This document shows, piece after piece, positions 5,200 through 11,493 of a DNA stretch of 11,493 bases. A program made the position numbers and the translations under genes. Source of the stretch: an uncultured Lachnospiraceae bacterium (GTDB taxonomy: Bacteria; Bacillota; Clostridia; Lachnospirales; Lachnospiraceae). The stretch is taken from the NCBI GenBank assembly GCA_947625995.1, contig CANQQN010000049.1, positions 1 through 11,493 of the forward strand, written 5' to 3'. Within the stretch, counting starts at the first letter, position 1. Each line of letters begins with the position of its first letter. The notes under the pieces are model-generated. The model worked only from the letters and a program-made list of their open reading frames with translations, ran no database searches and was not told where the DNA came from.

Positions 5200-6180
5200 T
5201 CAAATCTTATACAATTCATCGGCCGCCGGCGGCTCCAGATAACGGATCTCTCCGCCGTTGTGCACAATTCTGGCCGGTCCTTTGGTGGTACGTCCCACAA
5301 TGACAGCGGGAATGTCCGCCTCATGAAGGGCCGCAAGTATCTGCGTGCCGTTTTTTGCCGCGATCAGAAGGCTTCCGCCGGAAATCAGCTGATAAGGATT
5401 GAGGTCAAGGAAATTGCAGACCTCCACCGTCTCCTGCCGCAGAGGGATCCTCCGCAGATCCGCCTCCAGACCAAGGCCGGAGGCCTCCGCCACCTCCCAG
5501 AGCGCGCCGAAGATGCCGCCTTCCGTCACGTCGTGCATGGCGCTGGCGCCCAGCTTCGCGGCAATCCTTGCCTCCGGAAGAATAGAGATATAATTATCAA
5601 AGGCCTGCGCCCGTTCCACAAGATCTGCCGGGTAACGGGCAAGGAGACGCCGGCTGTGAGCCTTTGCCGCAATGGAGGTGCCTTCCAGCCCGATCCACTT
5701 GGTGACGATCAGGTCTTCTCCCTCCGTCACGCCGCCGGTGGCAAGAAAGGCGTCCTTTTTTGCTTTCCCTACGCCTGTCACCGTCAGCACCGGACAGTTG
5801 ACCACCTCCGTCACCTCCGTGTGACCTCCAAGGACCTGAATATCCAACCGGCTGCAGGCTTCCTCGATCTCCTGCATCATCCGCCGCAAATCGCTTTCCT
5901 GCGCGTCCGGCGGCAGCAGAATAGAAACCAAGATCCCCACAGGCTCCGCACCGCTCGTAGCCAGATCGTTGACCGACGTATGCACGCCCAGAATCCCTAT
6001 GTTTTCCTTGGCTCCGGTGATCGGGTCCGTGGAAAGCACCAGCACTTCATCCTCCGCCGTCTGAACAGCCGCGCAATCCTCCCCCACACCGGCGCCGGCC
6101 AGCACCTCAGGCCGCCGGTTTGCGATGGGTCGCAGCACCGAGCGCTTCAGCACCGCTTCCGATATCTTTCCTACTTTCAT
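5200..6180 (-). CDS. AIR synthase-fold (PurM/HypE-like) protein of unknown reaction
   Basis: Member of the PurM/SelD/HypE/ThiL ATP-binding superfamily, 326 residues. Seen: GVGEDCAAV (31-39), STDPITG (50-56), the family signature VHTSVNDLATSGAEP (66-80), GGHTEVTE (118-125), a GVG in the interdomain region, and HDVTEGGIFGALWEVAEASG (216-235) of the C-terminal domain. These fit an ATP-binding enzyme that activates an amide or carboxyl-type substrate. It most resembles HypE, but it ends in DELYKI and lacks the C-terminal cysteine tail that HypE needs to carry the carbamoyl/cyano group. No hyp genes are nearby, so hydrogenase maturation is doubtful. A GAGGAAG site precedes the ATG, 17 bases after the stop of a small membrane peptide gene. 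It lies 46 bases upstream of the Lrp regulator. The reaction is unknown. Confidence 0.85.
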   Translation of the reverse strand: MKVGKISEAVLKRSVLRPIANRRPEVLAGAGVGEDCAAVQTAEDEVLVLSTDPITGAKENIGILGVHTSVNDLATSGAEPVGILVSILLPPDAQESDLRRMMQEIEEACSRLDIQVLGGHTEVTEVVNCPVLTVTGVGKAKKDAFLATGGVTEGEDLIVTKWIGLEGTSIAAKAHSRRLLARYPADLVERAQAFDNYISILPEARIAAKLGASAMHDVTEGGIFGALWEVAEASGLGLEADLRRIPLRQETVEVCNFLDLNPYQLISGGSLLIAAKNGTQILAALHEADIPAVIVGRTTKGPARIVHNGGEIRYLEPPAADELYKI

Positions 6181-6197
6181 GACTGCTTCCTCTTTTT

Positions 6198-6296
6198 CTA
6201 TAACAAAGACGCCAAAATCGGTACAAGCACCATTGCCAGCACCAATACGATAATGATGATACAGGAAACCAATCTCTGTTTTTTATTGCGGAACAC
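6198..6296 (-). CDS. Small single-pass membrane protein, 32 residues
   Basis: A GTG start at 6296 lies 7 bases after GGAGG, inside AAAAAAGGAGGG, one of the best ribosome binding sites in the window. The frame ends with TAG at 6198-6200. The translation begins MFRNKKQRLVSC and continues as an almost unbroken hydrophobic helix (about residues 9-32: Ile, Val, Leu, Ala, Met) ending PILASLL. A basic N-terminus followed by a transmembrane segment suggests an N-in membrane peptide. It fits neatly between the GH13 gene (stop 23 bases before the start) and the AIR-synthase-like gene (17 bases after), and so is probably co-transcribed. It is too short for most gene finders. Function unknown. An overlapping 63-residue frame at 6107-6298 is rejected, as its strong Shine-Dalgarno fits this frame and its protein looks random. 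Confidence 0.75.
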   Translation of the reverse strand: MFRNKKQRLVSCIIIIVLVLAMVLVPILASLL

Positions 6297-6319
6297 AAAA
6301 AACCCTCCTTTTTTGTATC

Positions 6320-8545
6320 TTATGATATTTTCGTCTGATTTTCAAGTCCCCGGCCTGCGGGAACCGCTTCTGTCTTATTTGCATCCTCCAAATGATAGAA
6401 TACCATCGCCGAATTTGGCTCCATCTGCAGCTTCAATATGCCGCCCTTCACTTCGCGGTCCAGCCGCCCGATAGAATACCCCCGGTTGTCCGTTTCCATG
6501 ATCTGCGTCACCGTGGTCTCCTTGGCCATTCCCGTATACCATACGGAAATCTCCACTTCTTTTGGCTGGTCAAAATTATTGACCGCCACAATGATCTGTT
6601 CCCTCAGGTCAAATCTGCCGTAGCACAAAATAGGCTGATCACAGGGAAGAAACTCCGTAGAACCTTTGCGCAGCACAGAATACCGCTTATGAAGCTTGAT
6701 GGCATCCCTGTGAAACTCCACCAGTTCAAAATCTTCTCTTCCCCAAGGATAGGTACGGCGGTTATCCGGATCCGTGAATCCGCAAAGCCCCGCCTCATCA
6801 CCATAGTAGATCGTAGGCGCGCCGGGCCAAGTCATCTGGATCACCACGGCCTCCCGGAGCACCGACAGCCGCACATCCATGTTGGCCGCTTCAGGCCCCA
6901 GTGTGCCGGTCCTTCCCACTTTCCCGTTGGTACGGGTAAGGAATCTGGAATGGTCATGGTTGGACAGTTCATTCATGGCCGCCATCCACGGGCCGTTGGT
7001 AAAGGACATCCGCTGACGGCGCATGGTTGCCTGAAAATGCGCAAGATTATTTTTCAGATCCTCTCTGTACTCATCACTATGCTTCTGCATCCCTGTCAGA
7101 TACCATGTGACAGGCTCCATAAACGCATCATAGTTCATCACCGTATCCCATTCATTGCCCTGCAGCCATGCTCTGGGATCCCCGTAATGCTCCGCCAGAA
7201 GCAGCGCCTCCGGATTGGCCTTGCGCACTTCCCGGCGAAAATCCTGCCAGAAGCTGTGATTGTATTCGGGGCTGTGGCCCAGATCCGCCGCCACGTCAAG
7301 ACGCCAGCCGTCCACATTGTAAGGAGGAGAAACCCACTTCTTCCCGATCCTGATGATCTCGTCATGAAGCGCTTGGGAGCCCTCGTAATTCAGCTTCGGA
7401 AGGGTATCGTGACCCCACCATCCGTCATAAGCGCGATTGTAAGGCCACCGGCCGTCCAGAAACCGGAAATAATCATGATAGGGGCTTTGTTCGGAGATAT
7501 AGGCCCCCGGTTCATATCCCTCCACATTTTCGTACAGCCGCTCCCGGTCCATCCACTTGTTAAAGGAACCGCAGTGATTGAACACGCCGTCTAGGATCAC
7601 CTTCATGCCCCGCCGGTGTATCTCCTCCACAAGCTCTATAAACAGTTGGTTGGAAGCCTCCAGATTTTTAAGGTTGGTGACGCGGCTGATGTATTTGGAC
7701 GCCTGGCGGTTGTCTGATTCCCAAGAATCCAGCGTCTTCCCGCCGTCCTCCACGATCCTGCCAAAATGAGGATCGATGTAATCGTAATCCTGCGTATCAT
7801 ATTTATGATTGGATGGCGACACAAAGAGGGGATTGAAATAAATGACTTCCACTCCCAGATTCTGCAGATAATCCAGCTTTTCCATCACGCCCTGCAGATC
7901 TCCGCCGTAAAAGCACCGCACATCCATATGATCCGGATATTTATACCAGTCGGTGATCTTTCTGGCGCCATCCTGAATGTACATATATTCTCTGTCTTCC
8001 ACATCGTTCGTGGGATCCCCGTTATAAAAACGGTCAACAAAGATCTGGTACATGACGGCGCCCTTGGCCCAGTCCGGCACATAAAAATCCGGCAGTACCT
8101 CAAAGGAAGACTGCTCCTCAATATGTCCGGCGACACCTGTTTTGCTGTAATAATAAGAGATACCGTCATACAAGATCTCAAAATAATAGCGCAGAGGCTC
8201 TTTTGTCATCACAAATTTTGCCTCGTAGTAATCAAAAGCATTGTGGGTAAGCACCTTTTTCATGGGAGACTTTTCATTCTTTGTCACCACATAGACGCCA
8301 TCCACGTTGTCCCTGCCGGTGCGGAAGCGCACGGTAAGCGTCTCTCCCGACGATACATTCTGGGGAAAGCAGTATGCCTCCGTAGTGTCCGTATACAGCG
8401 CTTTTTTGTTCAGCACCGGTCCCATAGTGGTAATATATTGAATCCGTTTTTTCAGTTCCTGTATGTTTTGCCGCTCCATCCACACACCTAACCTTTCAAC
8501 GATCGATCGTTCCCCGATCGCACAAATAGTTTCTGCCATGACCAT
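6320..8545 (-). CDS. GH13 family alpha-glucan hydrolase (neopullulanase / cyclomaltodextrinase type)
   Basis: Hydrolyses alpha-1,4 (and possibly alpha-1,6) glucosidic bonds in maltodextrins, cyclodextrins or pullulan fragments; the retaining mechanism is known for GH13. In the 741-residue frame: an N-terminal beta-sandwich similar to CBM34/N domains (about 48-150), then a TIM barrel from PDWAKGAVMYQIFVDRF (157-173). The conserved regions are DGVFNHCG (319-326), DGWRLDVA with nucleophile Asp417, LLLAEHYGD with acid/base Glu452, and ELSNHDHSRF with His530/Asp531. YYGDEAGLCGFTDPDNRRTYPW (580-601) is also typical, followed by a C-terminal beta domain. There is no signal peptide, so the enzyme is intracellular. 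The start is uncertain: ATG 8545 has AGGA 7 bases upstream, but residues 1-22 look unlike the family, and Met23 (8479) is an alternative with AGGTG upstream. A terminator hairpin lies just before it. Confidence 0.9.
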   Translation of the reverse strand: MVMAETICAIGERSIVERLGVWMERQNIQELKKRIQYITTMGPVLNKKALYTDTTEAYCFPQNVSSGETLTVRFRTGRDNVDGVYVVTKNEKSPMKKVLTHNAFDYYEAKFVMTKEPLRYYFEILYDGISYYYSKTGVAGHIEEQSSFEVLPDFYVPDWAKGAVMYQIFVDRFYNGDPTNDVEDREYMYIQDGARKITDWYKYPDHMDVRCFYGGDLQGVMEKLDYLQNLGVEVIYFNPLFVSPSNHKYDTQDYDYIDPHFGRIVEDGGKTLDSWESDNRQASKYISRVTNLKNLEASNQLFIELVEEIHRRGMKVILDGVFNHCGSFNKWMDRERLYENVEGYEPGAYISEQSPYHDYFRFLDGRWPYNRAYDGWWGHDTLPKLNYEGSQALHDEIIRIGKKWVSPPYNVDGWRLDVAADLGHSPEYNHSFWQDFRREVRKANPEALLLAEHYGDPRAWLQGNEWDTVMNYDAFMEPVTWYLTGMQKHSDEYREDLKNNLAHFQATMRRQRMSFTNGPWMAAMNELSNHDHSRFLTRTNGKVGRTGTLGPEAANMDVRLSVLREAVVIQMTWPGAPTIYYGDEAGLCGFTDPDNRRTYPWGREDFELVEFHRDAIKLHKRYSVLRKGSTEFLPCDQPILCYGRFDLREQIIVAVNNFDQPKEVEISVWYTGMAKETTVTQIMETDNRGYSIGRLDREVKGGILKLQMEPNSAMVFYHLEDANKTEAVPAGRGLENQTKIS
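8498..8520. promoter_or_regulatory. Palindrome near the GH13 start, possible operator
   Basis: AACGATCGATCGTT (8498-8511) is a perfect 14-bp palindrome with a central CpG, followed 3 bases later by another CGATCG (8515-8520). A CpG-centred palindrome starting AACG resembles LacI-family operators, which commonly control sugar genes. If translation starts at 8479 it sits in the 5' leader; if at 8545 it is coding. Operator role is inference. Confidence 0.35.
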
Positions 8546-8562
8546 AACTTTTCCTATGTAGT

Positions 8563-8590
8563 AAAAAAGACAGCTTTCGCTGCCTTTTTT
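8563..8590 (-). terminator. Rho-independent terminator between ftsH and the GH13 gene
   Basis: On the minus strand GGCAGC-GAAA-GCTGTC forms a 6-bp stem (one G-U) closed by a GNRA tetraloop and followed by TTTTTT. The A-tract on the other side makes it usable in both directions. It lies about 140 bases after the ftsH stop and only 18 bases before the longest GH13 start, so it either ends the ftsH transcript or acts as an attenuator for the GH13 gene. Confidence 0.8.
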
Positions 8591-8602
8591 AGGAGAAGGT
8601 AT

Positions 8603-8659
8603 TTCTTCTTATGGGGTGTAGTAAAACTATATAATATATTGGGGGTTTTACAAGAAGAA
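8603..8659. repeat. Imperfect inverted repeat in the GH13 leader
   Basis: On the plus strand ttcttctt (8603-8610) and gtaaaac (8621-8627) pair with the continuous block gttttacaagaagaa (8645-8659). The result is two helices of 8 and 7 bp separated by a one-sided 10-base bulge (8611-8620), with an AT-rich 17-base loop. It would form in RNA from either strand. Confidence 0.5.
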
Positions 8660-8664
8660 GTATA
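8626..8664 (-). promoter_or_regulatory. Two candidate promoters in the ftsH-GH13 intergenic region
   Basis: The first is an extended -10, TGCTATACT, with TATACT at 8664-8659 and no good -35. The second is TTGTAA (8653-8648), 16 bp, then TATAGT (8631-8626). Two TTTGTGC copies spaced 10 bases apart (8693-8677) cover the -35 region of the first. Either promoter would transcribe through the terminator at 8563-8590 before reaching the GH13 gene. Confidence 0.35.
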
Positions 8665-8730
8665 GCATTTCCCTCCGCACAAATGTGCACAAACATTAAA
8701 ATTTAATAAATTCTTTTTTGTACAAACCTT

Positions 8731-10563
8731 CTAGTCCGCTTCCGCAGGATCAAACAGCGCCTCAAATTCCTCTCTGGTGATTTTTTCCTTTTCAAGGAGC
8801 AGGGCAGCACAGCGGTCAAGTACATCGCGGTACTGTCCGATCAGTTCTCTGGCCTTCTCATGGCTCTCATCGATGATGCGCTTGACTTCCCCGTCGATCA
8901 GCGCCGCCACAGACTCGCTGATGCTGCGGGTGTGGGCCAGATCGCGGCCAATGAACACTTCATCGTCGTCCGCTCCATAATTGATCAGACCCACCTTTTC
9001 TGACATACCGTACTTGGTCACCATGGCCTTAGCCATATCCGTAGCTTGTTTGATATCCTGAGAAGCGCCGGTAGTGATGTCGCCAAACACCATTTCCTCC
9101 GCTACTCTGCCGCCCAGAGATACGATGATCTCCTGCGTCATCCGGTTTTTGGAATTGAACATCTCATCCTTTTCCGGCAGGGGCATTGTATAGCCTGCGG
9201 CGCCGATGCCGGTAGGAATGATGGAAATGGAATGCACCGGGCCCACATCCGGCAGTACATGGAACAAAATCCCATGGCCCGCTTCGTGGTACGCGGTGAT
9301 CTTTTTTTCTTTTTCGGAGATCACGCGGCTCTTTTTCTCACCGCCGATCCCCACTTTCACAAACGCCTTCTGGATATCCTCCTGACGGATAAACTGCCGG
9401 TTGTCCTTTGCCGCGAAGATAGCGGCTTCGTTCAAAAGATTTTCCAGATCCGCGCCGGTAAAGCCTGCGGTAGTCTGAGCCACCTGCATCAGGTCCACGT
9501 CGTCTCCCAGCGGCTTATCCTTGGCGTGAACTTCCAGAATCTCCTTCCGGCCCTTGATATCGGGACGGCCCACGCCCACCTTCCGGTCAAACCGTCCGGG
9601 ACGCAGGATTGCAGGATCCAGAATATCCACACGGTTGGTCGCGGACATTACAATGATGCCCTCGTTGACGCTGAAACCGTCCATCTCCACAAGCAGCTGG
9701 TTCAGCGTCTGCTCCCGCTCGTCATGGCCGCCGCCCATGCCGGTGCCACGGCGCCTTGCCACAGCGTCGATCTCATCAATAAATACAATACAAGGGGCGT
9801 TTTTCTTTGCCTCGTCAAAAAGATCCCTTACACGGGAAGCGCCCACGCCTACGAACATTTCCACAAAGTCAGAACCGGAGATGCTGAAGAATGGCACGCC
9901 TGCCTCTCCTGCCACCGCTTTTGCAAGAAGGGTCTTGCCGGTACCGGGAGGCCCCACCAGAAGCACACCCTTAGGGATCCGCGCGCCCACCTTCAGATAT
10001 TTGTCCGGCGCCTTCAAAAAGTCCACGATCTCCTTCAGATCCTCTTTTTCTTCATCGCAGCCGGCCACGTCCTTGAAGCGCACCTTTTTCTCAGTGGTCA
10101 TCTTCGCCCGGCTTTTGCCGAAATTCATCATCTTGCCGCCACCGCCGCCGGCGTTCTGGCCGCTGATGAGATAAAATACAAGCATCACCGCTCCCACTGT
10201 GATCAGACACGGAAGCAGGGTGGTAATGAGCCAGCTTTCCTTTTCGGGTTCGGTGACGATATAGTCCACGTCCTTTTCGTCATCCAGCGTTTTCTCCCAC
10301 TCTGTCACGTCCGCCACATTCATACGGACGATACTGCCGTTCTCCAGACGGATCCGCAGGAATCCGGTAGGGGTCTCCTCATTGGGATGGATCTCCACTG
10401 CCTCCACTTCGCCTTGCTTCAGCGCCTTTTTGAACATGCCGGGCGTATACGTGGCGCTGCGGCTCATGCTGTAGCCCACAAATACGACTACGATCATGAT
10501 CATCATCATTAACGCTATATAAAAGCTGATATTTTTCAAGCCTTTCAAATTCTTGTTATTCAA
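8731..10563 (-). CDS. ftsH: ATP-dependent zinc metalloprotease FtsH
   Basis: Hexameric membrane AAA+ protease that extracts and degrades membrane and short-lived cytoplasmic proteins. The 610 residues are normal. Seen: TM1 (about 12-31), a small extracytoplasmic FtsH-ext domain (about 35-108), TM2 (about 112-134), a Gly-rich linker, Walker A GPPGTGKT (204-211), the pore loop MFVGVG (236-241), Walker B IVFIDEID (259-266), and a second region of homology with ILRPGRFDR (Arg321/Arg324 as fingers). The zinc site HEAGH (426-430) has the third ligand Asp503 in SQDIKQAT. The start is TTG at 10563, preceded by AAAAGGAG with 7-base spacing. It lies 45 bases after hpt in the conserved tilS-hpt-ftsH order. 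There is no long acidic C-terminal tail. Confidence 0.98.
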   Translation of the reverse strand: MNNKNLKGLKNISFYIALMMMIMIVVVFVGYSMSRSATYTPGMFKKALKQGEVEAVEIHPNEETPTGFLRIRLENGSIVRMNVADVTEWEKTLDDEKDVDYIVTEPEKESWLITTLLPCLITVGAVMLVFYLISGQNAGGGGGKMMNFGKSRAKMTTEKKVRFKDVAGCDEEKEDLKEIVDFLKAPDKYLKVGARIPKGVLLVGPPGTGKTLLAKAVAGEAGVPFFSISGSDFVEMFVGVGASRVRDLFDEAKKNAPCIVFIDEIDAVARRRGTGMGGGHDEREQTLNQLLVEMDGFSVNEGIIVMSATNRVDILDPAILRPGRFDRKVGVGRPDIKGRKEILEVHAKDKPLGDDVDLMQVAQTTAGFTGADLENLLNEAAIFAAKDNRQFIRQEDIQKAFVKVGIGGEKKSRVISEKEKKITAYHEAGHGILFHVLPDVGPVHSISIIPTGIGAAGYTMPLPEKDEMFNSKNRMTQEIIVSLGGRVAEEMVFGDITTGASQDIKQATDMAKAMVTKYGMSEKVGLINYGADDDEVFIGRDLAHTRSISESVAALIDGEVKRIIDESHEKARELIGQYRDVLDRCAALLLEKEKITREEFEALFDPAEAD

Positions 10564-10608
10564 TCTTGCTCTCCTTTTCCCTTTTCTTCCTCATTATCCC
10601 GACGGCGC

Positions 10609-11127
10609 TCACGGACGGATCACGCCGATATAGGGCAGGTTCCTGTACTTCTGCGCATAATCCAGACCGTAACCTACCACAAATTCATCGGGGATCTCAA
10701 ACCCGGTGTAATCCACATGCACCTCCGTCACCCGGCGGTCCGGCTTATCAAGCAGCGTACAGAGCTTCAGACTTGCAGGCCTTCTGTTATGCATATTTTG
10801 CATCAGATAGCTCAGCGTCCTTCCGGAATCGATGATATCTTCAATGATCAGCACATGCCGCCCCTCGATGGGTTCATCCAGATCCTTTACCAGCCGGACC
10901 ACGCCGCCGGTGGTACCGTTGCCGTAACTGGAAACCGACATGAAATCTATCGTCACCGGAACGGTCAGCCGCTTCGCAAGTTCACAGGTAAAAAAAACGC
11001 TTCCTTTTAGAATGCAGATCAGATGCAGCTTTTTCCCCGCATAATCCCGGCTGATCTGCTCCGCCATCTGGCGGATCCTTTCTGCCACCTGTTCCTCAGA
11101 ATACATCACGGAAATGTTCTCATTCAT
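10609..11127 (-). CDS. hpt: Hypoxanthine(-guanine) phosphoribosyltransferase
   Basis: Purine salvage: joins hypoxanthine or guanine to PRPP to make IMP or GMP; cytoplasmic. The 172 residues fit the family. Seen: the LKGS loop (40-43) that binds pyrophosphate, the flexible loop SSYGNGTTGG (66-75), the PRPP-binding motif VLIIEDIIDSGRTL (92-105) with catalytic Asp100, and the purine-contact segment VVGYGLDYAQKYRNLPYIG (150-168). The ATG overlaps the tilS reading frame: ATGAATGA holds the hpt start and the tilS stop, an 8-base overlap that implies translational coupling. The tilS-hpt-ftsH order matches Bacillus subtilis (tilS-hprT-ftsH). Confidence 0.97.
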   Translation of the reverse strand: MNENISVMYSEEQVAERIRQMAEQISRDYAGKKLHLICILKGSVFFTCELAKRLTVPVTIDFMSVSSYGNGTTGGVVRLVKDLDEPIEGRHVLIIEDIIDSGRTLSYLMQNMHNRRPASLKLCTLLDKPDRRVTEVHVDYTGFEIPDEFVVGYGLDYAQKYRNLPYIGVIRP

Positions 11128-11493
11128 CTTTTGTATGCCTTTCTTTTATTCTTGTGACCTCCAGAATAGTCTTCGTGTCCTCCGTAACCTTGTACGCCTC
11201 GCTGATACGCAGATCAAAGGCCCAAAGCACATGGCTGCCTTCCGCCAGAAGCGGCAGTTCGTCCCGCTGTTGTCGGGACATCTTTCTGTCAATCAGATCG
11301 TCCTTTAATTTTTTCCTGCCGCCCTCTTTGTTCACCGTGAAAAAATCTCCCGGTTTTCTTGTGCGGATTTTCAGCGGACTATTTATTTTATCATAATCAA
11401 ACCATTTCGTATACGCTGAATTTGGAATTTTTTGCTTATTTTTATATGATTTTTTTGTGAACGCAATGCTTTCGCCGGTTTTTTCTAAAAAAA
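11120..11493 (-). CDS. tilS: tRNA(Ile)-lysidine synthase, partial (C-terminal 123 residues)
   Basis: TilS attaches lysine to C34 of the minor tRNA-Ile so that it reads AUA. Only the C-terminal part is in the window, open to the right edge. The complete frame begins FLEKTGESIAF, passes through the RYTKWFDYDKI-like segment and then the TilS C-terminal domain: LKIRTRKPGDFF, KEGGRKKLKDDLIDRKM, LPLLAEGSHVLWAF and RISEAYKVTEDT. The catalytic N-terminal PP-loop (SGGxDS) is outside the window. The upstream 150 bases are visibly more A/T- and Lys/Asn-rich than the rest of the window, probably reflecting the linker before the C-terminal domain. The stop overlaps the hpt start by 8 bases. Assignment rests on the C-terminal motifs and on the hpt-ftsH neighbours. 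Confidence 0.9.
   Translation of the reverse strand, partial: FLEKTGESIAFTKKSYKNKQKIPNSAYTKWFDYDKINSPLKIRTRKPGDFFTVNKEGGRKKLKDDLIDRKMSRQQRDELPLLAEGSHVLWAFDLRISEAYKVTEDTKTILEVTRIKERHTKDE

Noticed and set aside
5154..5336. N-terminal 61-residue extension of the Lrp/AsnC regulator
   Set aside because: It overlaps the AIR-synthase-like gene, lacks a ribosome binding site and has no family sequence; the ATG at 5153 has GGAAGGAG.
6107..6298. 63-residue minus-strand frame overlapping the AIR-synthase-like start
   Set aside because: The strong GGAGG serves the GTG at 6296 in another frame, and the 63-residue product is Trp/Cys/Arg-rich random-looking sequence.
5191..6474. Long plus-strand open frame opposite the AIR-synthase-like gene
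   Set aside because: Antisense shadow spanning several real minus-strand genes; no domain motifs.
8591..8634. Plus-strand leader peptide (GGAGAAGG then a 7-codon frame from the ATG at 8611)
   Set aside because: Spacing is about 15 bases, the frame is only seven codons, and no plus-strand gene follows.
9046..10512. Long plus-strand open frame opposite ftsH
   Set aside because: Shadow frame of a conserved gene: His/Arg-rich composition, no recognisable motif, no credible ribosome binding site.

Overview
The window reads as chromosomal DNA from a Gram-positive anaerobe of the Clostridia, most likely Lachnospiraceae. This is inferred from the tilS-hpt-ftsH order (a classical Firmicutes cluster), the strong GGAGG-type ribosome binding sites, GTG and TTG starts, and the style of the proteins. 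All recognised genes are on the minus strand, so transcription runs from high to low coordinates. I could not run a database search; family calls rest on motifs read by eye.

Layout in order of transcription: (1) 11493-8731 is the housekeeping cluster tilS (C-terminal part only, cut by the window edge), hpt and ftsH. tilS and hpt overlap by 8 bases, and ftsH starts with TTG. (2) 8730-8546 is a gene-free leader with candidate promoters, an imperfect hairpin and a canonical GAAA-loop terminator just before the next gene. (3) 8545-1887 is a long co-directional run: a cytoplasmic GH13 glucan hydrolase, an easily missed 32-residue membrane peptide, an AIR-synthase/HypE-fold protein, an Lrp/AsnC regulator, a PLP aminotransferase (GTGA overlap with the regulator), the tRNA methylase TrmL, and a class I SAM-dependent methyltransferase. 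(4) Between the last two genes lies a tandem array of 52-53 bp GC-rich repeats. It supplies the end and stop codon of trmL at one side and runs into the Shine-Dalgarno sequence of the methyltransferase at the other. (5) 1886-1514 is gene-free and holds several hairpins or terminators and three tandem 11-bp repeats. (6) 1513-1 is a two-component system: an OmpR-family regulator with an ATGA overlap to a sensor histidine kinase whose catalytic domain lies outside the window.

Functional reading: tilS, hpt and ftsH are translation fidelity, purine salvage and membrane proteolysis. The Lrp regulator and the aminotransferase very probably act as a pair in amino-acid metabolism, with the AIR-synthase-like protein as an uncharacterised companion. 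TrmL and the downstream methyltransferase are probably both RNA-modifying. The two-component system is a separate unit behind terminators. The points most worth a second look are the repeat array fused to trmL, the tandem 11-bp repeats before the response regulator, the 32-residue membrane peptide, and the leader and start-site puzzle of the GH13 gene.
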